Shown: piece by piece, positions 4,971-7,431 of the stretch
Numbering within the stretch: the first letter of the stretch is position 1
How the letters are laid out: every line of letters starts with the position of its first letter
DNA from: an uncultured Flavobacterium sp.
GTDB taxonomy: Bacteria; Bacteroidota; Bacteroidia; Flavobacteriales; Flavobacteriaceae
Direction of reading: 5' to 3'
Length of the DNA stretch: 7,431 bases
Assembly (NCBI RefSeq): GCF_946220915.1
Contig: NZ_CAMIHH010000137.1
Location: 1 to 7,431 of the forward strand
Notes under the pieces: generated by a model
Databases searched by the model: none
What the model saw: the letters and a program-made list of their open reading frames with translations, nothing else
What the model was told of the DNA's origin: nothing
Made by a program: the position numbers and the translations under genes

Positions 4971-5522
4971 TTGAACCAGGAACAACTCATTAAAGGCTGC
5001 ATTAGGCACAATGCCGGCGCACAGGAAGAACTGTACCGGCGCTACAAGGACGTGCTTTTTACAGTGAGCCTGAAATACTGCAGGAACGAGGCCGAAGCCG
5101 AAGACAACCTGCATAATGCATTTATTGAAATTTTTACGACAATAGGTAAATACAAGGGAACCGGGTCATTTGAAGGCTGGATGAAGCGAATCGCCATCAA
5201 TAAGGCCATTGACAGCTATAAAAAGAGCATCCAGCTGGTGCCTGTAAGGGAGGATTACAGTACCGATACCGATGTGGGCGATGCCGAAATGGATTTGCCA
5301 CTGGACTACCTGCTTGCACTCGTGCAGCAGCTGCCGGATAAATACAGGCTGGTGTTCTCGCTGTATGAACTGGATGACCATACGCACAGTGAAATTGCCG
5401 CACTGCTGGACATTAGCGAAGGCACCTCCAAAAGCAACCTTCACCGTGCAAAATCGATATTAAAAGAAAAAATAACCGGCAGGCAGCCACACCCTAATTA
5501 TAATGTAAGCAATGGAAAATAG
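4971..5522 (+). CDS. ECF-type RNA polymerase sigma factor (sigma-70 family)
   Basis: This 183-residue protein has the two-domain layout of ECF sigma factors. Region 2 spans about residues 20-86 (LYRRYKDVLFTVSLKYC, AEAEDNLHNAFIEIF, then FEGWMKRIAINKAID of region 2.3-2.4 for -10 melting and recognition). Region 4 spans about 113-168 (LPDKYRLVFSLYELDDHTHSEIAALL, then the DISEGTSKSNLHRAKSILK recognition helix for the -35). It redirects RNA polymerase to a dedicated promoter set. The start is TTG at 4971: an in-frame TAA lies immediately before it, no ATG occurs in frame until codon 71, and starting here gives a normal-length region 2. Its 3' end overlaps the next gene by 11 bp, so sigma and probable anti-sigma are translationally coupled. 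The acidic linker (99-109) is ordinary. Target genes are unknown; the upstream ACGCAACC boxes suggest it may control itself. Confidence 0.92.
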   Translation: MNQEQLIKGCIRHNAGAQEELYRRYKDVLFTVSLKYCRNEAEAEDNLHNAFIEIFTTIGKYKGTGSFEGWMKRIAINKAIDSYKKSIQLVPVREDYSTDTDVGDAEMDLPLDYLLALVQQLPDKYRLVFSLYELDDHTHSEIAALLDISEGTSKSNLHRAKSILKEKITGRQPHPNYNVSNGK

Positions 5523-6228
5523 AAAAGACATAGGGAAAGCATTTCGCGAAAAGCTGGACCGCCTGGACAGGACGGCCCCAAACACCGGATGGAATGCCAT
5601 TTCGGGTGAATTGCAGGAAATGAAGATGCAGCGCGGATTTCCCTGGAAACGCGCTATTGTATCGCTGTTGGTGCTATTGGCAGTGCTCGTCGCTTCCTAC
5701 CCCATCTGGAAAGACGAGGTGCCCCATGTATACCTGGAAATGCCCGATGCGCACAAAAACCGGGAAAGTACCGCTAAAGAGGCAAATGCCCATGCAGATG
5801 GAAACACAATTGCCCCAGGCGAAAGCACACTTACCCCTGAAAATAATAGTTTGACAGACAACCCGTTACAACCCGAAAATTCCGATACGGGAACCATAAT
5901 TACCGAAAAACAAAGCCATGTGGAAACTGACCTCAGAATGACCAGGCAATCCGATGAAAACACAGCGGAAGCTTCACCGCTAAATCCCACTGTCCCCATT
6001 CCCCAAACACCTGTTACGGAAAAGCAAGCTGATACGCCCCGTGCTGCAAGCCCTACGGGCGATGGTGAAGGAAAATTTAAAACACTGGACCTGTCTAAAG
6101 TAACATATGGAACTGACAGCCTTAAAGTAAAGAAAGAAAAAAAGCTTGACACCAGGCGCATTGCCGATAGCCTCAACAAGCTTTATGGCAGGGAAAAGCC
6201 TGTAAGGACAAGAAAAAAATCAGGATAA
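5512..6228 (+). CDS. probable anti-sigma factor, single-pass membrane protein
   Basis: This 238-residue protein has a charged N-terminal segment of about 45 residues, one transmembrane helix (about 48-66, after a W-K-R positive cluster, so N-terminus inside), and a long Pro/Thr/Glu/Asn-rich periplasmic region (about 70-185) ending in a basic tail. The N-terminal part contains FREKLDRLDRTAP followed by GWNAISGEL; an amphipathic segment with a conserved-looking Trp is what I recall from Bacteroidota membrane proteins paired with ECF sigmas. No zinc-binding HxxxCxxC motif is present (the protein has no Cys), so it is not of the classical ZAS type. Its start codon lies inside the sigma gene in another frame, the usual arrangement for a sigma/anti-sigma pair. 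It probably holds the sigma factor at the membrane until an envelope signal releases it. Role assigned mainly by context. Confidence 0.72.
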   Translation: MENRKDIGKAFREKLDRLDRTAPNTGWNAISGELQEMKMQRGFPWKRAIVSLLVLLAVLVASYPIWKDEVPHVYLEMPDAHKNRESTAKEANAHADGNTIAPGESTLTPENNSLTDNPLQPENSDTGTIITEKQSHVETDLRMTRQSDENTAEASPLNPTVPIPQTPVTEKQADTPRAASPTGDGEGKFKTLDLSKVTYGTDSLKVKKEKKLDTRRIADSLNKLYGREKPVRTRKKSG

Positions 6229-6258
6229 CACCCGGCCCATTGTCGGGAATAGTGTTTT
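6227..6258 (+). terminator. possible weak terminator at the end of the anti-sigma gene
   Basis: Starting inside the stop codon, AACAC (6227-6231) can pair with GTGTT (6252-6256) and CCCG (6231-6234) with CGGG (6244-6247), followed by a T run to 6258. The stem is interrupted, so termination would be partial; the much stronger hairpin at 6322-6355 probably does most of the work. Confidence 0.4.
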
Positions 6259-6321
6259 TACGGCCTGTTAATAGTGCCGATTTTAATATAGCAATGCCAT
6301 TTTTTAGTTTGGTTTTATCCG

Positions 6322-6355
6322 GGCCCCGCACCTCCCCAAATGCCGGGGCCTTTTT
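6322..6355 (+). terminator. strong Rho-independent terminator of the ECF sigma/anti-sigma operon
   Basis: GGCCCCG (6322-6328) pairs perfectly with CGGGGCC (6344-6350); two more pairs (CA with TG) extend it across one bulged C (6343), and TTTTTGTT follows immediately. The GC-rich stem plus T run is a textbook intrinsic terminator. It lies 94-127 bases past the anti-sigma stop and upstream of rpoD, insulating rpoD from the ECF operon. Confidence 0.88.
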
Positions 6356-6385
6356 GTTAAAGTTTGCGCAAAATAAAAATCTTTG
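6354..6385 (+). promoter_or_regulatory. tentative rpoD promoter (TTG-N21-AATCTTTG)
   Basis: AATCTTTG (6378-6385) matches the -7 consensus TAnnTTTG except for its first base, with a TTG at 6354-6356 spaced 21 bases upstream, inside the known range. A leader of roughly 55 bases would result. A 10-bp palindrome TTTGCGCAAA (6363-6372) lies within the spacer and could be a regulator site. The TTG overlaps the preceding terminator's T tract, and other partial motifs (ACATTTTG at 6388-6395) compete, so this is weak. Confidence 0.3.
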
Positions 6386-6445
6386 TAACATTTTGCAGTT
6401 TGGTTACGTATAACTAATACATACTTAAAACTCAGGAATTTTTAC

Positions 6446-7309
6446 ATGAGACAATTAAAAATTACCAAGCAGGTAACCAACAGGGAAACTGCTTCATTGG
6501 ACAAGTACCTTCAGGAGATTGGAAAAGTGGATTTGATCACTGCGGATGAGGAGGTAGAGTTAGCACAACGTATAAAAGCCGGAGACCAGAGAGCACTTGA
6601 GAAATTAACAAAAGCAAACCTTCGTTTCGTGGTATCGGTTGCAAAACAGTACCAAAACCAGGGGCTAACGCTTCCCGACCTTATCAACGAAGGAAATTTG
6701 GGCCTTATTAAAGCCGCGCAGCGTTTTGACGAAACACGCGGTTTTAAATTCATATCCTATGCCGTATGGTGGATCCGCCAGTCGATCCTGCAGGCATTGG
6801 CCGAGCAGTCGCGTATTGTCCGCCTGCCGCTGAATAAGATCGGCTCCATCAACAAGATCAACAAAATGTATGCCTTGCTTGAACAGAGCAATGAGCGTGC
6901 GCCATCGGCCGAAGAGATCGCGAAAGAGCTTGACATGACTGTAAACGATGTTAAGGAGAGCATGAAGAACTCGGGCCGGCACCTTTCGATGGATGCGCCG
7001 CTTGTAGAAGGTGAAGACTCCAACCTGTACGACGTACTCCGCTCTGGCGAATCTCCGAACCCCGACAGGGAGCTTATCCATGAATCGCTTCGCACAGAGA
7101 TCGAGCGCGCACTGGAAACATTAACCCCACGTGAGGCCGATGTAGTAAGGCTATACTTTGGATTGGGCGACCAGCACCCTATGACACTTGAGGAAATAGG
7201 CGAAACTTTTGACCTTACCCGTGAGCGCGTACGCCAAATTAAGGAAAAGGCTATCAGGAGGTTAAAACATACCTCACGAAGCAAGATCCTGAAAACGTAT
7301 CTTGGATAA
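6446..7309 (+). CDS. rpoD: primary RNA polymerase sigma factor (sigma-70/RpoD, Bacteroidota type)
   Basis: This 287-residue housekeeping sigma factor directs RNA polymerase to most promoters. Region 1.2 is at about 17-50 (SLDKYLQEIGKVDLITADEEVELA), region 2 at 54-120 (NLRFVVSVAKQYQ; LPDLINEGNLGLIKAAQRFDETRGFKF; YAVWWIRQSILQAL for core binding and -10 recognition), region 3 at about 121-185 and region 4 at about 215-280 (LTPREADVVRLYFGL; MTLEEIGETFDLTRERVRQIKEKAIRRLKH, the -35-binding HTH). The acidic region 1.1 and the long spacer of the roughly 600-residue E. coli RpoD are absent, which is normal for Bacteroidota. The start ATG at 6446 gives the expected N-terminus MRQLKITKQ. It is monocistronic in this window, between terminator hairpins. 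The TAnnTTTG motifs found elsewhere in the window are the sites this protein is expected to read. Confidence 0.97.
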   Translation: MRQLKITKQVTNRETASLDKYLQEIGKVDLITADEEVELAQRIKAGDQRALEKLTKANLRFVVSVAKQYQNQGLTLPDLINEGNLGLIKAAQRFDETRGFKFISYAVWWIRQSILQALAEQSRIVRLPLNKIGSINKINKMYALLEQSNERAPSAEEIAKELDMTVNDVKESMKNSGRHLSMDAPLVEGEDSNLYDVLRSGESPNPDRELIHESLRTEIERALETLTPREADVVRLYFGLGDQHPMTLEEIGETFDLTRERVRQIKEKAIRRLKHTSRSKILKTYLG

Positions 7310-7324
7310 TTAAGGGCCGCAAAA

Positions 7325-7376
7325 AATACCGCCCAAAATTTTATATTATAAATATAATTTGTATTTTGGCGGTATT
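7325..7376. terminator. long hairpin after rpoD, probable (bidirectional) terminator
   Basis: AATACCGCCCAAAAT (7325-7339) pairs with ATTTTGGCGGTATT (7363-7376) with one bulged C, and an inner 7-bp stem TTATATT/AATATAA (7341-7347, 7351-7357) closes on a 3-base loop, making a long double-tier hairpin 16 bases past the rpoD stop. On the plus strand only AATTAA follows. On the minus strand the stem is followed by a T run (complement of 7321-7326), so it fits better as an intrinsic terminator for a convergent minus-strand gene entering from the right, while also ending rpoD transcripts. Confidence 0.7.
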
Positions 7377-7431
7377 AATTAAGCAAATATCCCGATAAAA
7401 ATATTTAACGCACCTACAGTTCAATAACTGT
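7377..7431. other. right-edge sequence, possible end of a convergent gene
   Basis: This AT-rich tail contains a 6-bp inverted repeat, ACAGTT (7416-7421) and AACTGT (7426-7431), cut by the window end. On the minus strand one frame ends in a TAG at 7414-7416, which would suit the 3' end of a convergent gene whose terminator is the hairpin at 7325-7376. Too little is present to name it. Confidence 0.3.

Noticed and set aside
5697..6179. 160-codon minus-strand open frame opposite the anti-sigma gene
   Set aside because: It is a shadow of a gene whose overlap with the sigma factor and membrane topology are convincing.
6757..7284. 175-codon minus-strand open frame opposite rpoD
   Set aside because: It is serine/arginine-rich shadow translation of a highly conserved gene; there is no independent evidence of expression.
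7414..7431. end of a minus-strand gene with TAG at 7414-7416
   Set aside because: Only five codons are inside the window; identity cannot be judged.

Overview
The window looks like chromosomal DNA from a Bacteroidota bacterium, most likely Flavobacteriaceae (Flavobacterium-like). The evidence is a short primary sigma factor that starts directly at region 1.2, two perfect TAnnTTTG -7 promoter motifs, little Shine-Dalgarno signal before the starts, secreted proteins whose signal peptides end in A/G before Gln, and palindromic intergenic repeats of a type I recall from flavobacteria. No mobile-element gene, CRISPR array, tRNA or rRNA was found.

Layout. Positions 1-167 are AT-rich and hold two related hairpin repeats. 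A minus-strand gene for a CDP-alcohol phosphatidyltransferase-type membrane enzyme follows (168-770). Positions 771-992 hold a short tandem repeat and a compact element of about 180 bp bounded by long inverted repeats (803-981). A compact minus-strand cluster of four exported proteins spans 993-3739. Three are paralogous NG-L/I/V-x-[IV] surface-repeat proteins (resembling what I recall as the LA_2272 type) and one is a predicted small outer-membrane beta-barrel. Gaps between them are 3, 3 and 11 bp, so they are almost certainly one operon read from a promoter near 3765-3772.

A plus-strand gene for an uncharacterised helix-turn-helix protein (3842-4804) diverges from that operon. The two promoters face each other across about 50 bp, with a small inverted repeat between them, so this protein is the obvious candidate regulator of the surface-protein operon (inference). 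Next comes an ECF sigma factor (4971-5522, TTG start) overlapping by 11 bp a single-pass membrane protein (5512-6228) that is probably its anti-sigma factor. Two ACGCAACC boxes upstream of the sigma gene could be tandem autoregulated promoters. A strong intrinsic terminator (6322-6355) separates this pair from rpoD (6446-7309). A long hairpin (7325-7376) follows rpoD.

Theme: most of the window is transcription control (primary sigma, ECF sigma with anti-sigma, HTH protein) next to an envelope/surface-protein operon. The most unusual parts are the paralogous repeat-protein operon with its divergent orphan regulator, the possible tandem ECF boxes, and the nested inverted-repeat element. I see no complete defence or biosynthetic system.
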